Shown piece by piece: positions 1 through 15,000 of a stretch of DNA of 64,000 bases. The translations under genes were made by a program, and so were the position numbers. Below the pieces are notes generated by a model. That model saw only the letters and a program-made list of their open reading frames with translations, was not told the DNA's origin and searched no databases. The stretch lies in assembly GCA_030141605.1 (NCBI GenBank), contig JAQGDQ010002367.1, positions 436,501-500,500 on the forward strand. Reading direction: 5' to 3'. Numbering within the stretch: the stretch's first letter is position 1; every line of letters starts with the position of its first letter. This DNA comes from Tubiluchus corallicola. Lineage: Eukaryota > Priapulida > Priapulimorpha > Priapulimorphida > Tubiluchidae.

Positions 1-3000
1 TGAGTTGCTTGAGTGAGAAGACTGTTAAACGTTCACGTCGTCCTGCTCAAGCAATTTACGTGCCCAAACATCGACAGCAGGCATCAAAACCTGAGCCGTC
101 TCAAGGCAAATATTTTTTATATATAAACTGTCATTGACATTTTCTGCACAATTTTGTGAATGCTGTGTTTTGTAATCGTAGCATTTACTATTATTCTGTA
201 GCATACAGAACTACACTGTGTTTACACATTTATCTCATTTGCTTGATATAAGTCACTTTTGACTACATATACCATTGATATCATTATTTATGTGTGTCAT
301 TGACTATTATAGTTAATTGTCATTTAATTTCTACTGTAGTAGTGTTTGTACAAACAAAATGTAGTGGTCTATGTTGTGAAGTTATACGTACATATCTTCT
401 TAACAACTAAATCTAACTCTGGTAACTATAATATTGGCTATTTTCTTGTAGAAACATTACCTGCTTGTGAAAGTGGAAACAGTAGGTCTATGGTGAAAGA
501 AATGCCCAAGACTCCAATCAGAACCAGTAGCCCATCTCAGCGTTCTAAACGTAGTCCGGTTGAGCACAACAAGCAAAAAGTTTCACCAAAAACAAGGGCT
601 GATGATTCTCCCACATCTAAGAGTGAATCTGACGAATATCGAATACCAAAAGTTGGGGAAGTTCCGTCTGCACCTGTTGCTGTACGATCATATTCTGATT
701 TTCGTCGTAACAGACATAACTATTCTGCTCGACAAAGTAGTGAAGGTAAACAAGCAAAGAATGATACCAGTCTGCCAAATGTAAAACTAAAAGAACCAGT
801 AAAGGCTAATGTGAAAAAAGGCACATCTTCTCATAAAAATGTGACTGACTATTTAGATGATAAGCTAGCTGAGTTTTCTAATAAGAGTGTGAGAACAGGT
901 AAAAATGTCAGTGATGGCACTCAGGAAGAATCTGACTGGGATACAAGTTCCAAATCAACTAAATTATACACTTGGCCAAGTGACCCACAAGACTTGGCAA
1001 AAGCCACCTGTGCACATGTATCTACCGAAATTTATGAAAGTGCAGATTTAGATAAAAAGATCTCTGAGTGTTTTGTAAATGAGAAACCACAACCACAGAG
1101 AGTGAGGCAAAGGCAGCATGGTACAAGTAAGTGGGAATCTACAGGCAAATGGGAAGCCTCACATGAAGATTCACTGCTATCGAGTGAAGATGTGCAAAAC
1201 AATGGGAATTTGTCAATACCTGAAAGGGAAAACTGGTATAGAGAATTAAATGAGATTATCACTCATAAAGAAGAAAAGATAAAAAATCAGCAAAAGAATA
1301 AAAAACCTGTCGTGGAGAAGAATAATTCAAGCAAGCAAACGGTACGTGGTAAAGTTTGTGTGTTTTATAATATAAATCTGTATGAATCATGTAGTTTTAT
1401 GAAAATTTTTACATTAAAAAGATTGTAACATGTTCATAAAAGTGTAAGGTAGTTTCATTTTAGGTAATCTTCATAAGCTGCTTGTATAGCTTTTTTGCTT
1501 GAGAACATGTAAAGCATTTTATACGTTGCTTTCATTTACTAGGAACCAAGTAGCTGTTTTTCAGAAACAACCGACACTGCCGATTGGAATAACGTGTCCT
1601 GTAGCCAATTTATTGACACTGGAGGTAGGTTAGCTTTTCTATTTTCACAATGTTGAATGCTAAGTTTCTGTAATTAGAGACATTGCGAAAATTGTTTTTC
1701 CGAAAACGGCTCGTTGCTAAAGTGCTGAACTTTAACAAAACACTTTTATACAGTAATTAAGATCCTACGGGCTTTTGTTGGTTGAGCTTGATATCACCAT
1801 TATTGATTTTTTGCAGCACTTTTCTCACTTCCATTTACACATATTAATTATATTTTCTTGTTGTTATGCATATTTTCCTAATTGAAAATTATTAAAGCTG
1901 ATTTTTTTCTTTGTTTTTGGTGCCTCTGTAGTCCTATTTAATTCCTGGCTTCAAAATGTTTTTCGTCATCATCATGAAATTAATGAATCTGAGTCTCATT
2001 TACAATAATTTTCGAATCTGGATCAAATCTATATCTCTATTTAACAGAATTTTTGAAATAGAATCAAATTTGAATTTCGATTTTCTAGGTATATCTGTAA
2101 ACCGAATCTTTTTCGAATGGCTTGGGGTGTCATTTCTTGCACATTTTGTAATGTATTGCACATTTGCTCATAAGATTTTATTTCTTGGATATGCAGAAAC
2201 TGAAACTGTGCTGACATTTGTGTATTTCAAGTAGGACAAAGTTATCAAAAAAGGCAGAAAATTGAGCAATTCAGTTTTAAAAATTTAAATGTAAAAGATT
2301 GCATAATTGCTTTCTAATAAGGCTCTGCCGAACCGCTTCTGCAATCGAACTGATTAAACTGATTCTTTTTTTCATTTCTCTGGAATCAGGTTGGATGTAA
2401 AGTAACATAGAACTTTAACAAATCAAATCGAATTAAAGCTTCTTTTCGGATTCAGTTTCGAAGCTTCAGTTCTGTTGAAGTTTCATGAGAACTGGAACTT
2501 CGTGAAATCTGTACCATGTGCATTTTTAGGCCACACTAGTGTCGATGAATTAATTGACATGAATGTAAGAGAGGCCAGGATGCGTACAATGAGTTGGTCT
2601 GAGATCGTCGATGAAGAGTTGAGTCAGGGTTGCTTGAGCGAATGTAGACGATCATGTGGCAGTCTGCGATCTCGTGGATCATCACAATGTTCACAGGATG
2701 ATTTTGATGATGAGCAGCTAGAAGATTGGCAGCGAAGTGCCTTCAGTGGCATTAACTCAGCAGATGAGGTGGGTGATTGGTTTTTATGTTTGTTACAGTA
2801 TGTAAACCATTGTGCTCAGTATGGTTCTAGGAAATTGTGTACGTAGAAAATCATTAGAGCCTTATTCTATAATAGAAAGAACTAAAACATTTTTTTGACA
2901 GGAATATCAATGAACATTGCTTTAGAATTGGAGTTTCTGCTGTTGTCGTTTACGACTATTGATACTCTTTTGAATTCAGTAATTTGAATGCCCATTGCTT

Positions 3001-6000
3001 ATTTCAGCTCAATTTTGCCATAATGAATAAGTGTTGACTGTGTCAGATTTACTTTCTCAATAATAACCTGATTTCTGATTTAATGAGATTAGCATGTTCT
3101 GTGCTAAACTGTATCTTAGACTCATGGCAGTTTTTGTTTGGTATTTCGTCAGGCGTTTGAGTTAAGGTCTCGAAACTATGCCAGTGGTGAGTTCGGGAGG
3201 GGTGTACATGACCTATTAAAACGAGACGTAGCCTTTGGAGGGAACTGGAACTGCCCCATTGTTTCACTTTTCTGTTTTTGGAAGCTCCACCTCCAAGCAA
3301 TTGAATAGCCATTTAGAATAATTATCTAACTAAATTACCACTAAACATATTTTCAGAATAAACATCTAAGCTTCATACTTAATTATATCAATACTTGGAC
3401 AGTCCTTTCAAAGACAATTTTTTTACCTGCTCTTCGCATAACTTTTACCATTTATGTCAGCCTTTATATGTGACACATGCATGAGTGTAAAGCATGATTC
3501 ATCAACAACTATCTATCAGTTTAAGAACATGTTGCATTGTTAGTTACCATGACAACTTAATAGCACTTACTTATACGGAGAGGTACCAAGCTTAAGAGTT
3601 GCTATTTATATGATAATCATTAGAATATATGCTAATTTGAGGCTTCATGCTGTATCAAAGCAGATTATACGATAATTATTTAAATACGAAACAAAAAATG
3701 CAAGTTTGAAAAATTGTGCACTGAAAACATATAAAGCGTTGGGAAGTAATTGTACTTTGATATCTTTGTAGTCTGAAGCATGCTGATTGCAGTAATGGTC
3801 CCAGTTTCTTGAAAAAATGTAATTTCAAAAAAGAATGCTCATTATGACATTGATTAAGCTTGGTTTTGCATGTGCAGAAATTAGTGACATTTTCTGTGTT
3901 TTAACAAATTTAATTTGACATTTATTAGTGCTACTTTTTGGTGTTATAGTTACTTATTGAGTGCATATTTGTAATAATTTTCTGAAATTTTGCAATGATT
4001 GTGGATTTTGGACAAATATACAATAATTTTTAGCCTCCAATACATTAATCAGCTTCATACAAAACGGTACCCTGATGTATCACTTCTTTTTTAGCATTTT
4101 GAAGTCTGTTGTTTGCATTTTTAATTCAAAATTAAACTAAATTCGTATATCACAGAGTTGGAGTGCTGTAAAATCAGTTGAGTCACATTCACTGCCTCGT
4201 CGCTATAATCGAAGTAAAAAGAAAAAGGCTCAACGAATGACTCGTTCAATGGAGACTCCTCTTCGTGGTTTGCAGCATTCTGACCAGGGCATTAAGGATG
4301 CGAATATGAGTGAAAAGCAAGATGGTGAGAGGTAAATTATAGTGTATTTATTCACTGAAATAATGTGTATGCAGTATGCAGAATTTTTATTGGCCAAAGC
4401 AGTTTGGTATGTGTTGAACAAATTTGCCTATGGCGTAAATTTGAGGTATACTAAACTTTGAATATTAACTTCTAACCTTGTTCAACAAGCTGTATGATCT
4501 TTAGGTTAGCTTGAAAACTTGGTACAAAAACTAGGCAAGTGAGTGTTCTTGTACTTTCATATTTCTTTATTGCTATGATTCAAAAACGTGTTTATTTCAA
4601 TGCATTCATTTTTATGATTTTTTTCATTGTTCAATTTTTCATAGTGATAAGGTTTCACAAGCTTCTCGTGTCAAGTTTTATTGGTCAAATTGTTCAGCAA
4701 AAAACTCAAGTGCTGTTATTGTGCAATTCTGAATGTATAAAAGTGTTTTAAGTAGCATTCTTTTTTAACTTTAGAAGCGTAAATGAATTACATGATCTTA
4801 GTTTCATGTAAATTTGTTTATTGTAATTTAAATTTTAATCTAAAGCCTCCAATGGCAATCAAAAGGACATCAGAAGATGAGAAGTTCTAGAACTAGGACA
4901 CGCATAACCAAATCCGAAAGCATTGAAAACCTAGCGATACAGCAATTTAATAACAGGTATGTATTGATTAAAGGTCAAATTTAACATTTCTATTTTATAA
5001 GAAAACCCAACCCAATCTTAAACATTTCTATTTTATAAGAAAACCTGACCCAGTCTTAAATTATAACTTGAAACAATCTACTTTATAAGATATTAAAATT
5101 GAACGTACTAAATTTTTAAGAATGATGTGAAGGACTTCAGAACCATAATTTCGCTTTCATGCGACTAGTTGCGTGCATTTTGCCATTCGTAGGGTAGACC
5201 ATTAGACGGGCATTAACGCCTAGATGTCAGAAATGCAAAATGCGTGCTGTACCTCTCAGTTCAAAAATATTCTGTTGTGAGATATTACACACATTCGAGC
5301 GGTCATGCGTGAGAGGAAAACTTCAAATTTGAATTTCAAACTTAAAATGTGTTGTATTTCACACTGAATGTTATATAGTAGCAATGTACTTTCATTTTGG
5401 CTTTCGCAAACACTTATAATAGTCATAAGATGTATAACAAATAAAAAATGGTAAAATTTGTCCCTGAGATAGCAGCGATATCTGCTCTGGCCCGTTTATT
5501 AGCTGAGAGCTTATATGCTGACGGCATGCTTTTTAGTAATAAAGTTACATGATGACATTGAGTGTGACTTGTCTGCTGCAAGACAACTGATGCTAGGCAT
5601 AAGCTGTAATGCAGCATTGGTTGCTAGTTTTTGTGTGTAATGTAGTTCATAACGCTTTGTAGGAACCGCAGTAATAGTGATGCTACTGAAGCACAAGTTT
5701 GGCAGAAACATTCAGAGAAAACCATGCGTTTTACCTCCACCAGGTTGAACTATGGGAAAAGAAATGATGTTAATAGAGACAGTCATTATGCTCGTGCTGA
5801 TAAAGATCCCTCATGGAGGCGTGAGCCAGACAAATGTAATGTTGTAAAAAGGGGACTACAAACTCGTCGTGCTGACTGTGATGCTGAAGTGTTCCCGAAG
5901 AGCAAGAATCCTTTAGCTGATAAAATGGGAAACTTGCCACCAAGGTTACAAGCAAAGTATTTAGAAAAGCAGAAGGGACAACCAAGTAAAATTTCTGATC

Positions 6001-9000
6001 ATGAGCAAAGTAGAATGACGCCTAGTCCGAGCACAATGAGAAGAGCTTCCACAGATAATTGTTTTGATGAGTTGTACAAATCCCCACCATGCCAACAAAG
6101 GCTCTCAGGCGAACAAATTACCTCTCATGTGCCGGGTGTGCTGCATTTACCTGCCAATTCAGGATCATCATTTTCAGAAAATGTGGTTTACAACAAGCAT
6201 AGTGTCCAGAACTTCAATTCTCCTTCACAGCAATATCACTGTTATGGTCGTGATTCTTCTCTAGTCTTTGTAAATACAAGTAATCGAGATGAGCAGACGT
6301 CAGGGAGGATGACTGCATCACCTTCTAGTGAAAACACGCCGTACTCGCCAAATTCTTTTCCAAAAGAATCGCCTTCGCAAGCGTGTCGAATGCCAGCTGT
6401 TGATATTCGATATGATCCGAAATATCAAGCGTTGATGCTTGAAAGAGCAAGACTGAACGAGCAGTCGAATTATAATGTTGGTTTCCAACAGGGTGATACT
6501 TATTATAGAGGATCCGGTGGATCTATGGCTTACCCAGACACTTATATTCCCTGGTATTATCAAAGGTACATTTTACCTTTCTATGATCAGTAAACCTATA
6601 ATTGTTGGATCATTAATTGATAATCTTGACTTTAAAATTCTAAATAATTGATTGATTACTTGCAGATTAGTTTAAGCTCTAAAATAAGTAACCATATTTG
6701 TATGTGTTAGTTTAGCGTGAGTAGTTTAACACTTGGAAATGCTAATTTGTGTTGATGAGCTAATTAATTTAATGTGATTAATTTAAGCCATGCCTTCATC
6801 ACAAGAGACTCTGTAGTCCAAATGTGTCAGACTTCTAATCCAAAGGCCTACGGTTCAAATTGTGGTTGTATCTTTGCTCTTCCATGCTCAGTCTTTAAAA
6901 CCATATTTTTTCCATGTTGGCCATGTTTGGTTTTAAAAGGTTTAAAAATTGAAATATTTATTCCATTGCCATATGAAAAAGTTTAAAATCAAGGTAAAAA
7001 CAGATTTTGCAGTTTTACATTTTTTGTGTCCTGATTATTTTATCACATTCAACCTCTGCTCTTGCATTTTTGATTTTATTACATTTTTTGTTAACAAATA
7101 GATCTCATAACAGGGTACTTCATTTTTTAACTGTATGTGTATTTGTTTGTATATATATTTCTACTATTATATCATTGCTTTATATATTTTAAGTAATTTT
7201 CTGATTTTCTAGACCAGATGAGCAAACCCAGCTGCATGGTCAACCCGGTGCTTATTCTAAGGCAGAGGTTGTTTTAGTAGAACTAAATAACATTGAGTCA
7301 TGTCTGTCTAGACTTCTATGTAAACCATATTATTTGGATGGTGATAGGAACCATATCTTACATTTAAGGTAAGCGAAAAAGCATGAAGTGATTCTTAACT
7401 TGAAAAATTCACAAAAATTGACAGAATGAAGGGTACCAGCTAAAATTGTACATGGCTTGCTTCACTTCGAATTTGTCTACCCCCAGCATGTTAAAGGTTA
7501 GCACAAGTATACCTGCTTTGTGACAATTCATTTCTTTTAATTTTGCTTTCCCATGGGATGATTTGAATGTCTGAAACATAAAACTAGAAGTACGTTGCTT
7601 TAATGAAAACGTGATTGTAATTTAATATTTGTACTTGTCAGATTGCAGTTGCAAGGCAAATTTGAGGAGCTGGTTTTAATAGATCCCGATTTAAACAAAA
7701 AACATGGATTGGAGCAAGATATGTGGAAACGGGTATTTTACAAGGTCGGTGTAACTTTTTTATATGCCAGCAAATTACAGAAATATTAATTATTAATGGA
7801 GCATTTAGATTCTGATAAAAAATAAAAAACTTAAAAACATTTTTATTTGCAATACATTAATTTTTTCATGTAAAATGATTTAGCCGTATCGGCTTCGACG
7901 TTGTACTACTAATTTTTTCATGTAAAATATGCTTAGCAAAATCAACTGATTCGAAAATGTTTTGTTTTTGGTACCTGGCTATTTTTATTGCACGTCAACA
8001 ATGAATTATTACCTTTACAAGAAATGTCTGAAATGATATGTACACTTGTGCCTAAATAAATAATACGTGCCAAATCCAAACACATTAGTACTTCCATTCT
8101 AAATGCTGTGGTTACATTATACTTTCTGAATCATTATTTCTAGATTTTTAACAGTTTAAAAAACTAGAATGGATCTGGCCTATGTGCTTGGAACCTTCAT
8201 ATCCTATTTTGCTCATTTCTTGTAAAGTAAGTAATTTCCATAATAAAATCATGGAACGTATTCACTGTTATTATAGCTTCATAATATGAGTGCTACAATA
8301 ACAACATGTCTGAGCTTTAGGGAACCTGCAGTTCGTGCTGGATCCAAAAATATAAATGTTATACATTTTGTTTTCGTTGCTTTATTTTCTTTTCATTCGC
8401 CTTTGTTCACGACACCGGTGTTTTTCAAGGTAATCGAAGACTTCCGAAGGCAGATAGATGAAACTAAGAGCGAAGAGGAAAAATCTGAGATCAAATCGTG
8501 CCTTCTGCGAGTATTAGAACAAGTAATGTAAATCCTGCATTTGTAACAACTACATTCAAAAAATGATAATTATATTTGAGAAATTGTAATCTAAACAGTC
8601 TTGCTTTCAGCTCTTTTAATAGAATCTTGAACCAGATGTGGTGTGTTGAATAAGATTTACAAAGCAAAATTTTGTTGTTTACTTTTCGTATGCACATGCA
8701 AACATTTACGCAAATAATGTTTCTTGTATTTTTTATAACAATAACAGACTTTAAACTATAAATGCCTGTGAAAAAGTGCAGTATACTGAGCTGTTTTTTT
8801 TGTTTGAATTTTGCAATTAAAGTAAACATTACTAACAAATTGCTTTATGCTACTGCAAACATAATTTCATTAATTAAAAAACTACGTGTGCTAAATAAAT
8901 GTGAATAAGAAAATGTGGTATGTTTCTTAAATGTAGTTCAACAATGTTAGCATTTAATAGGCCTGTCATAGAATATGTATATAAAAGGTGTTGGATTTGA

Positions 9001-12000
9001 ACAGAAGGTCATGTTTATTATTTGCAGGGCGCAAACTTCTATGAAGAGTTGTTAGAGAAAATTCAACGCATGTACAGTTTAGATCTGAATACTTTTTTGC
9101 AACCGGATTTCATTCGCCCGGAGCAGCCAAAACGGGAATTGAAATTAGGAATATTAAGCGCACATCGGTATTATCTTTGCTTAGGGGACATTGCCAGATA
9201 CAAGGAACAAGTAAATGACACATCTAACTATGGCAGGGCTAGAAAGTGAGTTTTTGTAACTGTGATAGATGTTGTATATACTGTCTAATGCTAGGTCAAA
9301 TAAAATTTGATTTGATTTCCGCTTGATAACAAAGTCGTTCCTTAATTCATTTTTATATAGCTAGCATCTTTAGATAAATAGACAGTATGCAACAAAAAGG
9401 AAAGCATTTTTTACATGTTTACTGTTGCCTTGTGCTGTTTTCATTTGTAATGACCAATGGATCTTTCAATGGCACTGTACTTCTCTTTACCATGTTGACG
9501 CATTTTAATCAATATTGAAATGCCAGATGTGCAGTACTAATTCTTTTCGAGTCTGTCTGTTCATAGAATCTTTTTGCATAGAGCCATGATTTTTAGTCAT
9601 ATAGCAGATATCAAAGTAATTTAAAGATTTGAATGAAAAACAGCTGGACTGTGAGTACTTCCTGCTCTTCTTCTGTCTTCCTGGTGTAAATTTTGCAACA
9701 TTGTTTTTTAGCACAATAGTGGTACTACTTTTTTATGCAAACTGTAACGTGTTAGCAAAGCTAAACACTTTGAAATAAAATGTTCATTTTTGGCTGGAGA
9801 TTAAAGGTAATGCTAAGGCTTTTCTTGTTATTGTACTTAATCTTGGTAATGTTAAATAAAATCATAGTAACTGTAATTCGTTAAAATCTGTTTCAGCTGG
9901 TACATTAAAGCACAGAAGCTATGGCCTAAAAGTGGACGTGTTTATAACCAGTTGGCTTTACTGGCGCATTATACGGTATGATATAAGTTATTGTATAAGA
10001 GCTTTTGTGGCTTATTCAGTTTATATAAAAATAATAATATGCATTGTAGGTGTTGTTCAAAAATATTTCAGGATGGCAGTGGTTTTTAAGAGGTTTGTTT
10101 AAGAATTTAGATCACATTTACCTTCTGTTTTATTATAGTTGAGAATGTAAAAATTTGACAAATTGGTTTTTGAACATTATCAACCTTAACTGCAAGTGGC
10201 GTTCTTAAGAATTGGGACATGCTGTGACTGAAGCTTGGCAGTTTTAATTTCAAAATTTAGCTGCTCTTTGAGTTCTGGTTTGTTGCAAATTCTTCATGAA
10301 CATGTTTTTATCCGTTTTACTTGTAAATATTCTAATGTCTTATTACAATAATCTTTGTAACTAGCATTTCTTGTTTGACTATGCAACAGTAATGATATTG
10401 CTAATTCTTAAGTTCTTTAATTTAAATGATAAGATTTTGTTTTATTTTGTGATACCACCAGAGGTTGTTTGCATTAGTTTTTGTAACCGCATTTGTATAA
10501 TTGGCTTTATTTATAGCTATATTCTATACTTGGTTATTTTCTGCTGTAGAAACGAAAATTGGATGCAGTGTATTATTACATGCGAAGTTTGGCTACCAGT
10601 ACGCCATTTGCGTCAGCTAGAGAAAGCTTAGCTTTGGTTTTTGAAGAGATAAGAAAAAAGGTTTGTTGAGATGTTTAATGCGATGCAGTTAAAATATACC
10701 TAGAGCCCATTAATAGATCTGCATGTTAAATGAGTCGCACAAAACCATTTGTCCAAAATGAAAATGCTTGCCGGTTTACACTTCACTGAATAGCAGGTAG
10801 GCGAGTAATTTGAAAATACTTATCCTTGTGTTATAATTTTTTGCAAACTTACAGCATACACAGCAATTTTTGTTTGTGTTTATAATGGCAACAGGTGACA
10901 GGACTGGCCACTTGCACTTTATTATTTGAGCCTGTGAAGCAAGTGGGTGACAGCTAATTTCATACAAAATTTGTGCTTTGCTAAATTATATCTAAACTAA
11001 ATTATATTGTTAAAATATATTTTTGCTCAAAATTAAAACCTAACAAACCTGCCCTAGAAATTTGTTTCAAATTGAATACCTTTACAGTCATGCATAACAA
11101 AGTTTAGGCAAAATTTTCACATTGCAAGTGATTTGTTTCAAATTGAATACCTTTACAGTCATGCATAACAAAGTTTAGGCAAGATTTTCACACTGCAAGT
11201 GATTTGTTTCAAATTGAATACCTTTACAGTCATGCATAACAAAGTTTAGGCAAGATTTTCACATTGCAAGTGATTTGGCTTGGTGACGGTCTGGCAGTTG
11301 ATAATTACCAAAATGGCTGACTTAATAATTCTTAATGACTAAATATTAAAATTAAAAATTAATGTTTCGGTAACATATGCCTACCATTTTGAACAGCAGA
11401 ATATTTGTAAAATGTACTTAGAAATCTAATAACATTACAGGACAATCCAGAACAAATAACCATTTCTATCTGCAGCCTTACGATCACTTGGCAGTTACAG
11501 TGCCTACCATGGCTTCATACTGAATATGTTATGGCGTATTGTGATGTTAAATTTACAATAACTAAGCTATGTCGTGAAATGAAATTTTGTTTTTTGTGTC
11601 TCTATTTGATTTCCCACCCATAATTATCCTATTATTTGTTTTTTGCTTATATATTTTTGTTTATTTAGTATTTGTTGACATTTCAGCATGATGCAAGAGA
11701 AAAAGAAAATGCTGAGAAAAAGAAAGTTGTAGTCGAAAAACGTGATACGAGGGTATTTCGTGAGGTTTGGACTCATCCTAATGGAACGGGAAGTCGATCT
11801 GGTCCGGATGCAGAAGGGCTTCCGGAATTAGAGCGATTGTCTGTTGTAGAGGTGTGAATGAGCTTCTAGGTTGAGTTTCGCTAATGTTAATTTCCATCTT
11901 TGTACAGTAGCAGACTGAAACTGAGTTTACTTTTACTTATTTGTCTTAAAATTGTGTTTTGTGAGGTAAAATTTGTCTTTTGACTGAGTGATTAATATTT

Positions 12001-15000
12001 GCACTAGTAACTCAGCAAAACACCCAACTTTTAAATGGGATTAAACTGAAATTGGCACATAAACATTTTAATTTACTGTACGTAACTGGGTACCGGTATT
12101 GATATCGGCTAAGCTAATAGACACCACTTTGTAGTACTAGGCTGGCTGATAGGGTTCCTGGGCTTTGTGTGTGTGGTAAAACTTATATTGTAAACCGTGT
12201 GTTCTAAAGTTCTTCTGAAGTACTTGAATAATAAGCTGCTGTTGCCGCTACTGTCACCTCTGTAGAGGGAGCATTTATGCACATCCAAATGAGGCTGAAC
12301 AACTTTGCTTAGTAGGTTGTTTTAGAGGGATATTGTTGATAAAGAGTCAGTCTCAAGTCAGTTACAAATATCTCTTTGTATAATCATGCTTCCAGCATGC
12401 ATATTATGAAGAGAAAGTATGTGTATTGATGAGTAGTTTTTCAGCTAAAAATAATTTTTGACGTAAAAACAAGATTTGCTAACCATCTTCTAATTCTCTA
12501 ATCAAACTTGCTGAGTGGCAGTTGTTCTCATTCTTCCTGATGGAAATAATTTTCAAAGTAGTTCAAGTGCCTTGTAACAAAGTTCTTTCTAAAGAGTTAT
12601 GAAATTCCTTCTAAGATCCTAAACGAAGTGCCACACAAGACTTTTTTGTTCATAGTACTCGAGCAAAAGTTATTGTTTGTGTAAATGGGGGAAATGCCAA
12701 TTGCATAAAATCTAAATAACACCATGCAGTTAAATGCTAGGTGTCTTCTATTTTTCTGAAACTATAAATTTTAATCTTTCACTCTGTGTTACACATTTTT
12801 AGCGTCACAGCATGTGAAACTGAGAGCATAACATATGCAAAAAAGCTATACTTGCAATATTTTGACTACCTTCATTCAAGTTTTAAACAAATTTCCAATA
12901 AATATCAGTTGTGGAATATTTTTGCACAGTTGATTTTTTATTCAAGTTTAAGTAAAAATAATTTTATATTAAATTTATAACTGAAATATTTTTTGCAATT
13001 TGGCTATAACGTTAATAGCAGACTATGTCAATATTTGCAATTTTTTGTTTAAAATTTCTTTTAAAATTAGTAATTATTTTTCTAGCTAAGCAGAAGATTT
13101 GTGCAGAATTTTCTTCATGCCCATGGCAAATTGTTCACAAAGATAGGGTAAGTGGAATACTGTAGTTGCTGTATTACACATGTTAATTACTTTGAATAAT
13201 TTTTCATTTTCATTTAGAACTGTTTCATATAGATCTTTTTGAAGGCTGTCTCATCTTAATCATTTGCCATGTAGTTAGTGACCAGCTTATATATGTTTTT
13301 TGCACTGTTTAAGGATGGAGTCATTTCCAGTGGTAGCTTTGCAGTCTATGGAAGAATTTTATACACTGGTACAGCATGTTCCCTTCCCTATCAGCCTGGA
13401 AAATCTACTGCAGCATACTGTGATAAATATGTACAGTATACATAATACTGCATTGCGAAGTAAGCATTTTAGCTATAGTGATGTGTGGTGCTTGTACATA
13501 TCAAGTGTACATATCAAATAGTACAATTCTATCAAATGCTGCTATTTCATTTATCATGACTCTTTTCATATTAATGATTTTGGTTATTGTTTTATGTATT
13601 TTTGCATCTGTATTTTCTTTTTTTGTCCCAATGACCTTTTATTCATTTCAGTAACTCTGTATTCTATTCATTTTTCTACAAATTTTAACCTATAAATTTT
13701 AAATTATCTGTTTTAACTATTTTTATCATAAACTGTAACTGCAAATTTTTATTCAGCTTCATATGTAGCTATTTCTTTTAAATTATAACTGCATAATTAT
13801 TTTTATTGCGAGTGATTGCATGATTTTTTTTATCTTTTTCAATTTTATAGTAAAAAGCACTGACATCTTCATTTTGAGTGCATTTTTAATAAACTGTTAT
13901 TATTATTATTATTATTTATTTTTATAGGCACACAGGAAAGCACTGAAACCATTTCAGTACAACAGCTTCATGCTTTGAGTCTTGGCATGACAATGTTTGG
14001 TGTGTTAGTTCAACGATCACTAGTCTTGTTGCAAGCACACGTTTTGTCTTCACGATATCCAGAGGCAAGTTTCTTTTGAGACATTTTTGTTGGTTTTCTC
14101 ATTTCCTAGTTCTTACAAGCACTAGAGCCTCTGAGTGAAAAAAGAGGTTTTTTGTATAAACAAGCTTTTGCGGGATATGGATAAAAAAGCAGGCTATGGA
14201 TATGGACAAATTACTTTCACTTCTATAATAGATTCTATCCATGTATCGGGTCAAGCTGTGCTTTAAATTAGATTAAACTTTTTTAAATTTTGACTAAATT
14301 GTAAAAGTGGTGATGACACGTCCCTGGCATAAGAGCTTCCAGAATATTTGTTGACCCATCTGCTGAACTTCGCTGAAGTGGATACAGTGTTAGTCATTAA
14401 TTGGCCCATCCAGTATTTTCAACTGCTGGAAAGGCAAATAGCTGTAATAGAAGTAACATCTGAAATTCTGAAGCAAAATAGGTAATGTTTGGTCAGAGTG
14501 TGCGACGGCTTTCAAATCATCTTTCTTATTTTGTCTAATATATTCTTTTAAATAAAATTAACACTTAATGTATTATATTGTTTTGTAAATGACAAAATAC
14601 ATACTAGACATGTTTCTCGGGTTTTTTTTAAGACAGATTTGATCTTTTTCACTAATTTTTTGCATTAAGATAAATTCAATCAGTAATGACTAACCACCAC
14701 TTATATAAAAGTTTCTTTTGTTGGTGTGTTATTATCCTGCAACAGTACTTATAATTAGTATAGCATCATCTAGTTACTAGTACACTGTTGCGCTAAAACA
14801 CTTGCTTGTTGGCAGGGATGTTACCGAAATGAAATTTTCGATTCAGTTTGCCGATAATTACACTTTCGGTTAAGTTTCGGTTTTGGCAAAATTTATTAAG
14901 TATCGTAGCGGTAATTTTCAGATAATTTTCGGTAGCATTTTTCAGACATTTTACTGTATTTATCCAATGTACCTTTTCTCTTCTCCTAGATCTGAAAAAC

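Noticed and set aside
346-451. Open reading frame upstream of SMG6 exon 2, including its ATG at 346
   Set aside because: It is intron sequence that happens to stay open. The frame joins exon 1 better through the AG at 450-451.
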